A stretch of DNA of 9,648 bases from Lamprobacter sp964516305 (GTDB lineage: Bacteria; Pseudomonadota; Gammaproteobacteria; Chromatiales; Chromatiaceae), in the NCBI GenBank assembly GCA_964516305.1, contig CAZEZH010000129.1:1-9648 (forward strand), read 5' to 3'. Under the pieces are notes generated by a model. It was not told the DNA's origin. It made no database searches and saw nothing but the letters and a program-made list of their open reading frames with translations. The position numbers were made by a program, and so were the translations under genes. Shown here piece after piece: positions 1 through 8,526 of the stretch (position 1 is the stretch's first letter; the number at the start of each line of letters is the position of its first letter).

Positions 1-382
1 ATTGCGCGAACATCATCGCCACCACGCCCACCCCGACCACGCCGCCGACCGCGACGCCGGTGCGCAGCTTGGCGCCGCCAGACGCCTTCTTCTTGCTCAC
101 GGCCCGCTTGGCCTTCTCGCGCTCGGCCTGCATGCGCAGCTTCTCGCGCTCGCGCGTGTGCCGCTTATTCTGCTGCGCCAGGGTCTGCTCACGCACGGTA
201 CCGACGACCGAGTCGAACCAGAGCGCGACCAGAAACCCGAGCAGTGCGGCAACACCGGCAAAGAGATAGACCGTCTGCTCGAGATCGGTCATCAGCGCGG
301 TATAGGTCAGCAAGGCCGTGGTAGCTTGCAGCAGCAGGATGCCGATGAGGAATCGAAAGAGACCGCTAAGACGTCCGCCCAA
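1..382 (-). CDS. Small membrane protein with basic coiled coil, unknown function (C-terminus cut by window edge)
   Basis: I do not recognise this protein. Reading leftward from 382 the frame is open to the window edge, giving 127 residues. It shows a hydrophobic segment at about residues 8-30, a second at about 37-58, a strongly charged Arg/Lys/Glu stretch at about 62-95 that looks like a basic coiled coil, and a third, Gly/Val-rich hydrophobic segment at about 109-126. The codon pattern and transmembrane layout make this strand the coding one; the plus-strand frame here is Arg/His-rich and low-complexity. The start is TTG at 382-380, eight bases after AGAGGAG, a strong ribosome binding site. 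An earlier TTG at 388-386 overlaps the upstream stop as TTGA but lies only two bases from that site. The upstream lipoprotein gene ends at 385, so the two are almost certainly co-transcribed and perhaps translationally coupled. An inner-membrane partner of the lipoprotein is an inference. Confidence 0.72.
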   Translation of the reverse strand, partial: MGGRLSGLFRFLIGILLLQATTALLTYTALMTDLEQTVYLFAGVAALLGFLVALWFDSVVGTVREQTLAQQNKRHTREREKLRMQAEREKAKRAVSKKKASGGAKLRTGVAVGGVVGVGVVAMMFAQ

Positions 383-384
383 GA

Positions 385-1410
385 TCAACTCTCCTCTGAT
401 GATATCGCCGCCAACGCGTTGGCCTGATCAGGCGCCCCAATCAACCAGATCCAGCTCCCCGAGGGCGGCGGCTCGGCACCGCGATCGAGCCCGCGGTTCG
501 GGAACATCCCCTGCACCCGGCGACCGATCGCGGACAGGCTTTCTGGACGTCCAACAAGATCACCTGGAATGGGTCGATCATAAGCGTCGATCAGCGAGTA
601 CATGTATTCGGGACCAAGCTCATGCAGATCGATGATCAACAAGGGCACCTGCTCGGACACCGGGATCAGGCTCGAACGCAAACTGGTCACCAGGAAGGGA
701 CCATCCGAATGCTCCAATCGATCCGCAAGCTCGGCGTGACCGAACATGCGCAGTTGTCGAGCCAAGGCGATCTGCATCTGCACTGAGAGCCCAGGCCGCG
801 CCCGCTCCGCAAGGCTCGCTGCGTCGAGCCCGGCATCCGAAGACCGCCGACCATCGACTTCGGTCCCGACCCGAGGATCGACCTGGAGCAAGAAGCCATG
901 CTTTGCGCCGCCAGCCCCTGATTGACCGGCATCGCCGAGCACATAGGTCTCAATCACACGCAGTAGCTCAGCGTAACTTTCGGCATCTGCGTCAGACCCA
1001 GGCCCGACCGGACCACCGAGTATGAAGGTGTAAAGACCGTAGCCGGGACGAGCGTCGGCGTAGAGTTCTGCCAACCTGTTAGCACGTTCAGTCTCGACAC
1101 CACTTGCCGAAGGCAGATAGGCCATCGCATAGAGCACGCCGGCATCGAAGGCTGGGCTTTCGATGGGAACGCTCGAGCGTTCCTGCGCCCGACGCTCGCG
1201 CTTGGGACCACCACCTTCGAAGGCCACCGAGGCAGCAGGACTGTTAGCAGAGCCCGAGCCGAGCCCCGGACCTGAGGCACTCGTGCGGCCAGCGTCCCAG
1301 TGACCCGGCGCCTCGAGTCTGTCGCCCCCATCATCGCGCGAGCCGCCTGCAGCGCAAGCTGCCAACACTGTGGTACCGATCAGGGCTATGCTCAGGAGCG
1401 CTCCACGCAT
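385..1410 (-). CDS. Putative outer-membrane lipoprotein, unknown function (341 aa)
   Basis: Not recognised as a named family. The N-terminus is a classic lipoprotein signal: Met-Arg, a hydrophobic core, then the lipobox Leu-Ala-Ala-Cys at residues 16-19. This fixes the start at ATG 1410-1408, although the frame stays open for 43 more codons upstream. The residue after the lipidated Cys is Ala, not Asp, so by the usual Lol rule it should be sorted to the outer membrane. A Gly/Ser-rich low-complexity linker (about 20-80) precedes a folded part (about 83-341) containing a repeat-like Ala/Leu/Glu helical stretch (about 198-235) and a hydrophobic strand-like segment (about 239-262, PLLII then DLHELGPEYMYSL). 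The linker would let the C-terminal domain reach into the periplasm. No enzyme motif is visible. The ribosome binding site is weak. The stop at 385 abuts the start of the next gene, a membrane protein, suggesting a two-gene unit. Confidence 0.82.
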   Translation of the reverse strand: MRGALLSIALIGTTVLAACAAGGSRDDGGDRLEAPGHWDAGRTSASGPGLGSGSANSPAASVAFEGGGPKRERRAQERSSVPIESPAFDAGVLYAMAYLPSASGVETERANRLAELYADARPGYGLYTFILGGPVGPGSDADAESYAELLRVIETYVLGDAGQSGAGGAKHGFLLQVDPRVGTEVDGRRSSDAGLDAASLAERARPGLSVQMQIALARQLRMFGHAELADRLEHSDGPFLVTSLRSSLIPVSEQVPLLIIDLHELGPEYMYSLIDAYDRPIPGDLVGRPESLSAIGRRVQGMFPNRGLDRGAEPPPSGSWIWLIGAPDQANALAAISSEES

Positions 1411-1801
1411 TGAGGTCTCGCAACAAGGAAATGAGAATGAAAATAAAATCGTGAGGGGACGGCCCAGGTCGGCACCAACTGCCTTGGCACAGAGTCCGCA
1501 TATCCAGTGGAGCTGCCGTGACTGCAGCAGAGGCTCCATGTCCCTGCAGAGGTTTCAGTGCACGAGCCTTGCCCATGTCCAGTCGTTGGCATCATAGCCG
1601 ATCCGCGCAATGGGCATCAGCGTCGCCTAGAACGCGCTAGTTGTGAAGGTCGAGCGCAAGCCTCAATTCCAAACAACCCGTGCATAAAGGACATCAACGC
1701 GTCCAAGAGTCGCGCCCGGAAAACCCCAGGTGGATCTGCCCAGGGACCGCAATCTGATTGCCAAGCCCTGCCCCTAGTGTACAGAGTCAGAACGCACAAG
1801 C
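1411..1801. other. Intergenic region without a convincing gene
   Basis: About 390 bases separate the divergent lipoprotein and DUF938 genes. Open frames exist on both strands, but they are low-complexity Arg/Ser/Ala-rich readings of GC-rich DNA, without ribosome binding sites or recognisable motifs, and they conflict with the lipobox-defined start at 1410. A conspicuously A-rich patch lies at 1428-1450, just upstream of the lipoprotein start. A TATGAT hexamer on the minus strand near 1592-1597 could be a -10 element but has no good -35 partner. The region should hold two divergent promoters; I cannot place them confidently. Confidence 0.5.
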
Positions 1802-2410
1802 ATGATGGACAAACCCTTTTCCCCGTCCAGCGAAGAGAACAAGCAGCCGATCTTGGAGGTCATCGCTCCCCGGCTTGCATCGGCCCGCTCGGTGCTGGAG
1901 ATCGGCAGCGGCACGGGCCAGCATGCGGTTCACTTCGCCGCAGCACTGCCCGAGCTGCGCTGGCAATGCACGGATGTGGCCGACTACCTGCCCGGGATCA
2001 GGCTTTGGGTCGAAGACGCGGGGCTGTCAAACCTACCGCCTCCGCTGGAGCTCAACGTCGACTCGGATTGGAGCACAACATTCAGTGGCGTCGGCTATGA
2101 CGCCATCTACAGTGCCAATACGGCCCACATCATGTCGCTCGAACAGGTCGAGCGAATGTTTGCTGGTGTGGGTGCGCTGCTGCCGGATCAGGGGCAGTTC
2201 TTGCTGTACGGCCCGTTTAGTCAGGATGGTCGCCATACCAGTGAGAGCAATGCGCACTTTGACCGTTCCCTTCGCCTGTATGATCCGCTGAGCGGGGTGC
2301 GCGACCTGCGTGAGCTCGAAGACTTCGCCCGCGCCGCCGGCCTAGCGCTCGAGTCCGACATCGCAATGCCGGTCAACAATCGGACCCTCGTTTGGCGACG
2401 GCAGCGCTGA
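1802..2410 (+). CDS. UPF0585 / DUF938 family methyltransferase-fold protein
   Basis: A 202-residue member of the UPF0585 (DUF938) family, related to vertebrate METTL26, with a class I S-adenosylmethionine-binding fold; substrate unknown. Family hallmarks are all present: the N-terminal FSPSSEENKQPIL segment (6-18), SAM motif I EIGSGTGQHA (33-42), an acidic end to the second strand (TDVADY, 57-62), SANTAHIM (104-111), YGPF (136-139) followed by a Ser-Glu-Ser-Asn loop (147-150), and the terminal NNRTLVW (192-198). Length matches the family (about 200). Two ATG codons are adjacent (1802 and 1805); neither has a strong Shine-Dalgarno sequence, so the exact start is uncertain by one codon. It stands alone on its strand, divergent from the lipoprotein gene. 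Its stop is 22 bases before a block of Ns, so any downstream operon partner is hidden. Confidence 0.93.
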   Translation: MMDKPFSPSSEENKQPILEVIAPRLASARSVLEIGSGTGQHAVHFAAALPELRWQCTDVADYLPGIRLWVEDAGLSNLPPPLELNVDSDWSTTFSGVGYDAIYSANTAHIMSLEQVERMFAGVGALLPDQGQFLLYGPFSQDGRHTSESNAHFDRSLRLYDPLSGVRDLRELEDFARAAGLALESDIAMPVNNRTLVWRRQR

Positions 2411-2432
2411 ACGGTCGCTAGCGCGCAGGTGC

Positions 2433-2532
2433 NNNNNNNNNNNNNNNNNNNNNNNNNNNNNNNNNNNNNNNNNNNNNNNNNNNNNNNNNNNNNNNNNNNN
2501 NNNNNNNNNNNNNNNNNNNNNNNNNNNNNNNN
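2433..2532. other. Assembly gap (100 Ns)
   Basis: Exactly 100 consecutive Ns, the conventional placeholder for a scaffold gap of unknown size. The true distance, and even the adjacency of the DUF938 and COG4255 genes, is not established. Both flanking genes are intact: the left one ends at 2410 and the right one has its stop at 2539-2537, four bases from the gap. Because the right-hand genes run leftward into the gap, a downstream operon member may be missing. Confidence 0.97.
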
Positions 2533-2536
2533 CCGG

Positions 2537-3553
2537 CTACTGGTGCGCCCGCGGCTGATCCAGCCGCTCCACAAGTGCCCGCGGCCGCTGCCAGAAGCGG
2601 CGTAAACGGCTGCGGGTTAGCTGCCATTGACGTCCATCGCAGAGATTCAGCATTACTGCCTCGAGTGTGCCTGCCTGCAGTGCCTGCAGTGCCTGCGCCA
2701 CGTGCGCCTCGACCCCAACGACAGCGCTGCACCAACTATCCGGATCGGCATCCAGCATGCCGTCGGCCATCTCGGCATCGACCCGCAGCACGCCTGGCGC
2801 GGGTCGGTAGCCATCACGTTCGGTCAGATCGAGCCCGCTGGCCATGGCCAATCCGCGCGCTAGGGGGTGATCGGCGCAGATCTGGGTAAGTCCTGATGGC
2901 GCCACCAAGGGTTGCCATTCGCCACCGCCCGCGGGCCAGAGCGCATTCACGGCGGGTCGACCGCGCGCCTCACGCTCGCGATTCACCGGCGACTGGAACA
3001 ACAGCATCTGCAGCTCGCTCATCAGCGCCGCCCAGCGTCCGGCATCGGCGCCGGTTGGCAAGAAGCCATCGATGTGGCGACCGATCAGGCTCTCGAGCGG
3101 ATGCGTCTCGAGGCAAGGTCGCTCAACCAGTTCCAGATACCAGCGTGACGCTACTGGCGCGACCAGCCGCAGCCCGTCATCGGCCAGATGCGCATTCACC
3201 TCTTGGACAAGCGCCTCCGCTTCATCGCGACTGATGCCGAGATGGCGCGCGTCGAACAAGCGCAGCCGATCGCGGTCCGGCCGCAGGTGGACCGGATCGG
3301 CATGCATCACAACGCCATGATGGTCCCAGCTCGGGTCATCGGCGGCGCGGGCATAGGGCGCGCTGGCGCTCGCACCGAATCGCTCTAGAAGTGTCTGCGT
3401 CAGACTGGTGCTGGCGGCACCGACATCGGACTCAGGTTGGTACCGGCCGCGCCTCAGCAGGAGATCCAGCGCGGGCGTAGCCGGCGCCTGCTCGGGCAGC
3501 AGAGGCACGGGCCCCAGCAGACCGGGGGCAACGATGGTCAGTTCGCTTGTCAC
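2537..3553 (-). CDS. COG4255-type protein, usually labelled phosphoglycerate mutase (338 aa)
   Basis: This matches a gammaproteobacterial family often annotated as 'phosphoglycerate mutase' (COG4255-like), distantly related to cofactor-independent mutases. Diagnostic pieces are the N-terminal TIVAPGLLGPVP (6-17), ADPVHLRPDRDRL (85-97), a Leu-Gln-Met-Leu-Leu helix leading to SPVN (181-191), and VNALWPAGGGEW (202-213). I do not see the metal-binding Asp/His/Ser motifs expected of a working alkaline-phosphatase-superfamily mutase, so the catalytic name is doubtful. The start is GTG at 3553-3551, chosen because the conserved N-terminus begins immediately after it; the nearest GGAG is 12 bases away, so initiation looks weak. 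It begins 29 bases after the prfC stop on the same strand and is probably co-transcribed with it. From memory of related genomes this family commonly sits next to recJ; here that position falls in the N gap. A short nonanucleotide repeat lies within it at 2672-2698. Confidence 0.85.
   Translation of the reverse strand: MTSELTIVAPGLLGPVPLLPEQAPATPALDLLLRRGRYQPESDVGAASTSLTQTLLERFGASASAPYARAADDPSWDHHGVVMHADPVHLRPDRDRLRLFDARHLGISRDEAEALVQEVNAHLADDGLRLVAPVASRWYLELVERPCLETHPLESLIGRHIDGFLPTGADAGRWAALMSELQMLLFQSPVNREREARGRPAVNALWPAGGGEWQPLVAPSGLTQICADHPLARGLAMASGLDLTERDGYRPAPGVLRVDAEMADGMLDADPDSWCSAVVGVEAHVAQALQALQAGTLEAVMLNLCDGRQWQLTRSRLRRFWQRPRALVERLDQPRAHQ
2672..2698. repeat. Three tandem nonamers inside the COG4255 gene
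   Basis: TGCCTGCAG occurs twice in tandem (2672-2680 and 2681-2689), followed by the diverged copy TGCCTGCGC (2690-2698). On the coding (minus) strand they encode an Ala-Gln-Ala-Leu-Gln-Ala-Leu-Gln-Ala helix. The frame is preserved whatever the copy number because the unit is nine bases. Confidence 0.7.
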
Positions 3554-3582
3554 GGGCAGGGACTGGGCTCCAAACCGATACC

Positions 3583-5163
3583 TCAGAGCTCACGGGTGGC
3601 ATTGAAGCGAATGTCTGGCCAACGCTCTTGGGTCAGATCCAGGTTCACGCGCGTCGGTGCCAGATAGACCAGCTGCTCATCGCCGTCCAGGGCCAGGTTC
3701 TGATAGGCCTTCTCCTTGAAGCGGGCGAGCATCTTCGGATCATCGCACTCGACCCAACGCGCGGTGTTCACGCCCACGGCCTCGACCACGGCCTCGACCC
3801 CATATTCGCCCTTGAGCCGATAGGCAGCGACCTCGAACTGCAGCACACCGACCGCGCCAAGGATGATGTCGTTATTCTTCAACGGCCGGAAGACCTGGGT
3901 CGCACCCTCCTCGCACAGCTGCAGCACGCCCTTCTGCAGGGCCTTGAGCTTGAGCGGGTCCTTGAGCACCACGCGCCGGAACAGTTCCGGGGCGAAATAG
4001 GGCACGCCCTCGTACTTGAGGTCTTCGCCCTCGCTGAAGGTATCGCCGATCTGGATGGTGCCGTGGTTGTGCAGGCCGATGATGTCGCCCGGCCAGGCCT
4101 CCTCGACCTGACGGCGCTCGTCGGCCTGAAAGGTGATCGCATTGGCCACCTGCACCGATTTGCCTATACGCACATGGCGCATCTTCATGCCCTTCTTGTA
4201 GCAACCCGAGCAGACGCGCAGGAAGGCGACGCGATCGCGATGCGCCGGGTCCATGTTGGCCTGGATCTTGAACACGAAACCGGTGAATTTGGGCTCCTGC
4301 GGCTCGACGGGACGCTCGCGCGTCGGGCGCGGACGCGGCGGTGGCGCATACTCGACGAAGGCGTCGAGCAGCTCCTTGACGCCGAAATTGTTGATCGCCG
4401 AGCCGAAGAAGACCGGAGTCTGCTTACCGGCCAGGTAATCCTCCAGATTCAGCGGATGGCTCGCGCCCTGCACCAGCTCGAGCTCATCGCGCAGCTCGTC
4501 GGCCTGATCGCCGAGCAGCTCGTTCATGCGCGGGCTGTCGAGCCCGTCGATCACCTCGCCGGCCTGGATCTTACCACCATGGGTGGCGCTGAACAGATGG
4601 GTACGGTCGTGGCGTAGGTCGTAGACGCCCTTGAAGCGTTTGCCCATGCCGATCGGCCAGGTCACCGGCGCGCAGCGGATCTTCAGCACCTGCTCGATCT
4701 CATCGAGCACCTCGATCGCGTCGCGGCCCTCGCGGTCGAGCTTGTTGACGAAGGTGAGGATCGGCGTGGTGCGCAATCGGCAGACGTCCATCAATTTGAT
4801 CGTCCGCTCCTCGACGCCCTTGGCGACATCGATCACCATCAGCGCCGAGTCGACCGCGGTCAGGGTGCGATAGGTATCCTCGGAGAAGTCGCCATGGCCC
4901 GGGGTATCGAGCAGATTGACAATGGACTCGTGATAAGGAAACTGCATCACCGATGAGGTGACCGAGATACCGCGCTGCTTCTCCAACTCCATCCAGTCCG
5001 AGGTGGCATGACGCGCCGCCTTGCGCCCCTTGACGGTGCCGGCGAGCTGGATGGCGCCGCCAAACAGCAGCAATTTCTCGGTTAAGGTGGTCTTACCGGC
5101 GTCCGGATGCGAGATGATCGCAAAGGTGCGCCGGTGGGCAATCTGTTCTTCCAGCTGGGACAT
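3583..5163 (-). CDS. prfC: Peptide chain release factor 3 (RF3)
   Basis: RF3 is the translational GTPase that removes RF1 or RF2 from the ribosome after peptide release; it acts in the cytoplasm and is not essential in E. coli. The 526-residue product (E. coli 529) carries all GTPase motifs: G1 SHPDAGKTT (18-26), the switch I region RGISVTSSVMQF (64-75), G3 DTPGH (86-90) followed by DFSEDTYRTL, and G4 NKLD (140-143). RF3-specific stretches follow, including KFTGFVFKIQANMDP, GLHNHGTIQIGDTF, FAPELFRR and a C-terminal ARWVECDDPK. The start at ATG 5163-5161 gives the family N-terminus (MSQLEEQIAHRRTFAII); the frame is open 26 codons further upstream, but that extension is not RF3-like. A weak CGAG precedes the start. 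It is divergent from the antiporter gene and leads a probable operon with the COG4255 gene 29 bases downstream. Confidence 0.98.
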   Translation of the reverse strand: MSQLEEQIAHRRTFAIISHPDAGKTTLTEKLLLFGGAIQLAGTVKGRKAARHATSDWMELEKQRGISVTSSVMQFPYHESIVNLLDTPGHGDFSEDTYRTLTAVDSALMVIDVAKGVEERTIKLMDVCRLRTTPILTFVNKLDREGRDAIEVLDEIEQVLKIRCAPVTWPIGMGKRFKGVYDLRHDRTHLFSATHGGKIQAGEVIDGLDSPRMNELLGDQADELRDELELVQGASHPLNLEDYLAGKQTPVFFGSAINNFGVKELLDAFVEYAPPPRPRPTRERPVEPQEPKFTGFVFKIQANMDPAHRDRVAFLRVCSGCYKKGMKMRHVRIGKSVQVANAITFQADERRQVEEAWPGDIIGLHNHGTIQIGDTFSEGEDLKYEGVPYFAPELFRRVVLKDPLKLKALQKGVLQLCEEGATQVFRPLKNNDIILGAVGVLQFEVAAYRLKGEYGVEAVVEAVGVNTARWVECDDPKMLARFKEKAYQNLALDGDEQLVYLAPTRVNLDLTQERWPDIRFNATREL

Positions 5164-5306
5164 GATCTCGGGCTGCCGGGGTTGGCGCGTCGCAAAACCC
5201 ACTAGTGTAACCGAGGCTTGGCTCAAGTCGCATAAGAACATCGACGATCAGGCCCGGATCGTCGCTCATGCTAATGTAGTGACTGGACCTCATCGTTCAT
5301 CAAGCT
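5164..5306. promoter_or_regulatory. Divergent prfC / antiporter intergenic region with perfect inverted repeat
   Basis: This 143-base region must hold the start signals for two divergent genes. It contains a perfect 8-bp inverted repeat, CGACGATC (5242-5249) and GATCGTCG (5257-5264), separated by seven bases and centred about 54 bases upstream of the antiporter ATG. No T-run follows either arm, so it is not an intrinsic terminator. A minus-strand TACACT is a possible -10 for prfC but lacks a convincing -35. An operator or leader hairpin is an inference. Confidence 0.45.
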
Positions 5307-6980
<1,674 letters not shown>

Positions 6981-7008
6981 GCGATTGCCGGAAAAGCGCG
7001 TACCGAGC

Positions 7009-7028
7009 GAAAATACCCGCAAGGCGGG
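7009..7028 (-). terminator. Probable intrinsic terminator of the Usp gene
   Basis: On the minus strand a perfect 5-bp GC stem, CCCGC-CTT-GCGGG (7028-7016), is followed at once by TATTTTC. It lies 22 bases beyond the Usp stop codon. On the plus strand the same hairpin lacks a downstream T-run, so it would stop the antiporter transcript poorly. The stem is short, which limits confidence. Confidence 0.5.
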
Positions 7029-7050
7029 ATGGACTTTATGGGAAATAGCG

Positions 7051-8028
7051 TTAGGGAACGACTGGGCTGACAAAACCCTCGGGCTTCACCGCCAGCACTG
7101 CGCAGTCGATCCGTTGCAGGACGGCCTCGGCGGTATTGCCGATGAGCAGACCAGAGACGCCGCTGCGTCCCAGGGTGCCCAGCACCAGGATATCGGCATC
7201 GATGCGCGTCGCAAGCGCGGGCAGCTCCTCGCGCGGGGAGCCTTTCGGCAGATGCCGCACGGGTTTTAGCCACTGCATGGCCTCGGCCCCAGCCCGCACC
7301 TGCAGATCCGCCAGCGCCCGTTCTAGCGCCTGGCTATGGCGGCGGCGCTCGGCATCAATATAGGCATCGATCTTGGTCTCGGCGGGTGTGGCGATCATGC
7401 CACCGCGCAAGATCGGCTCGCCGAGCGCGGTCCAGGCGTGGGCAACGTGCAATTCGGCGAATTCCGAGGTCGCCAGCGTGGCTGCGAGATCCAGGATGGT
7501 CGCGTTCAGCGCCTGCTGCTGCGCTTGCTCCCTGGCTGCGACCAGCGGCTCCACATCGACCGCCGCCAACACGCGGCGATAATTCAGCGCATCCTGCGGA
7601 CGTCCCAGCCAGAGCGGACAGGGACATTTGCGCAGCAGATGCAGATCCTCGCTGCCAAACAACGCGGCCATTGGCGGCTTGTCGCCAACACATTTCATCA
7701 CCAGGTCATGATCGTGCCGGAGCACCTCCCGGATGACCTCGAGATACAGTTTCCCGGTCAGCACCTTGGTCTCGATCGCGACCGCGTCTCGCAACGGCTC
7801 GACCAGCGCGTTCAGACGTTGCTCGCACTCGGTGCGGCTCGCCGCCAGCAGATCATCGGTGGTGAGGTCCAGGCCCTCCAACGGTGTTCCAGCTGGCAAC
7901 GACTCGATCATCGAGACCACCTTGAGCCGGGCCTGATTGCCCCGCGCCAGCGCAACGGCGCGCTCCAGCCCGCAAGGCTGTTCGGCCCCCTGATCCAAGA
8001 CGTAGAGGATATTGGTAAAGTGCTTCAT
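7051..8028 (-). CDS. Tandem-domain universal stress protein (UspE-like)
   Basis: A 325-residue cytoplasmic protein made of two Usp domains, as in E. coli UspE (316). Domain 1 (about 3-145) starts with FTNILYVLD and ends with HLLRKCPCPLWLG (130-142), a UspE-type signature; its nucleotide loop is degenerate (CVGDKPPMAALFGSEDLH). Domain 2 (about 150-315) starts with RRVLAAVDVE and carries an intact ATP-binding motif, G284-TLG-RSGVSGLLI-G297-N298, then a closing strand CAVLAVKP. Domain 2 is therefore predicted to bind ATP while domain 1 is not. The ATG at 8028-8026 has only a weak upstream GAGG. The gene lies 39 bases downstream of a small membrane-protein gene on the same strand and converges on a cation:proton antiporter. 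Usp proteins are known to associate with ion transporters, so a functional link is plausible but inferred. Confidence 0.95.
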   Translation of the reverse strand: MKHFTNILYVLDQGAEQPCGLERAVALARGNQARLKVVSMIESLPAGTPLEGLDLTTDDLLAASRTECEQRLNALVEPLRDAVAIETKVLTGKLYLEVIREVLRHDHDLVMKCVGDKPPMAALFGSEDLHLLRKCPCPLWLGRPQDALNYRRVLAAVDVEPLVAAREQAQQQALNATILDLAATLATSEFAELHVAHAWTALGEPILRGGMIATPAETKIDAYIDAERRRHSQALERALADLQVRAGAEAMQWLKPVRHLPKGSPREELPALATRIDADILVLGTLGRSGVSGLLIGNTAEAVLQRIDCAVLAVKPEGFVSPVVP

Positions 8029-8067
8029 CAGCGAACCGAGCCTCAGTAAGGGGGGTTGGTGAGTTGG

Positions 8068-8421
8068 CTAGCCGTCCCTGAGCGCGGGATGCACAGGCGA
8101 GTAAATATACCGGTTGCGCGCATAACAAAAAACGGCCACCAACAGCATGGCCCCGCAGACCTCGGCGAGCTCGTCCGACTCCAGCAACTGCTGAGGCAAG
8201 ATGAGCACCGGCAGAAACGCGAAGATCACCACGGTCAGCCACTCCAGGAAGCGATCCTCGGCCAGGTAAACGGACTCGAGCAGGTCCGGAGCGGCAAACT
8301 GGAGCCCCAACGCGAAGGCAAACAGTAAAACGATGGCCAGATAAATGAACTGCTCACCTAGCCGCATGCCTTTGCGATCAATCACTTCAACCCCTAGCGC
8401 TTTGCTAAGCATCTCAGTCAA
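8068..8421 (-). CDS. Small three-helix membrane protein, unknown function
   Basis: Not recognised. The 117-residue product has three hydrophobic segments: about residues 24-43, 58-77 (with PVLILP) and 85-100, linked by acidic loops (DLLESVYLAEDRFLEW and LLESDELAEV). The N-terminus carries charged residues and the C-terminus is short and Arg/Tyr-rich, as expected of a small inner-membrane protein. The plausible starts are TTG at 8421 and ATG at 8412, three codons later; neither has a clear ribosome binding site, and the ATG version gives 114 residues. The hydrophobic periodicity supports a real gene over the opposite-strand readings, which are Gln/Arg-rich. It precedes the Usp gene by 39 bases on the same strand, so the two probably share a transcript. 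It could be a membrane anchor or sensor for the Usp protein; that is speculation. Confidence 0.7.
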   Translation of the reverse strand: MTEMLSKALGVEVIDRKGMRLGEQFIYLAIVLLFAFALGLQFAAPDLLESVYLAEDRFLEWLTVVIFAFLPVLILPQQLLESDELAEVCGAMLLVAVFCYARNRYIYSPVHPALRDG

Positions 8422-8526
8422 GACCCAAGATTTGAGAAAGATGTGTCATCAGTTGTTCATACGCTTGACACAATTCTACCCCCGAAGGTCGTGGCGAGCA
8501 GTCACTGGGCACCATCGGCAACATTG
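8422..8526. promoter_or_regulatory. Divergent promoter region with TGTGTCA-N17-TGACACA dyad
   Basis: This lies between the minus-strand small membrane-protein gene and the plus-strand Hen1-type gene. It holds perfect 7-bp inverted arms, TGTGTCA (8442-8448) and TGACACA (8466-8472), 17 bases apart. The right arm overlaps a consensus -35 hexamer, TTGACA (8465-8470), on the plus strand; no good -10 is found 16-18 bases downstream. If the -35 is used, a repressor on the dyad would block it. Function is inferred. Confidence 0.4.

Noticed and set aside
2..427. Plus-strand 141-residue open frame at the left edge
   Set aside because: It is Arg/His/Gln-rich and low-complexity, and mirrors the minus-strand membrane-protein gene, which has hydrophobic periodicity and a strong ribosome binding site.
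1411..1539. N-terminal extension of the lipoprotein by 43 codons
   Set aside because: It would bury a textbook lipoprotein signal peptide and lipobox in the interior of the protein.
1558..2100. Plus-strand 180-residue open frame covering the gap before the DUF938 gene
   Set aside because: It overlaps the clearly real DUF938 gene in another frame and has an Arg/Gly/Ala-rich composition typical of a shadow frame.
3547..4617. Plus-strand 356-residue open frame
   Set aside because: It lies antisense to prfC, whose GTPase and RF3 motifs are unmistakable; long antisense frames are common in high-GC genes.
7336..8049. Plus-strand 237-residue open frame
   Set aside because: It is antisense to the UspE-like gene, with the same Gln/Arg-rich shadow look.
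8442..8472. PpsR/CrtJ-type site (TGT-N12-ACA) in the divergent region
   Set aside because: I tested the TGT and ACA spacings; none gives the 12-base interval, so the photosynthesis repressor motif does not fit.
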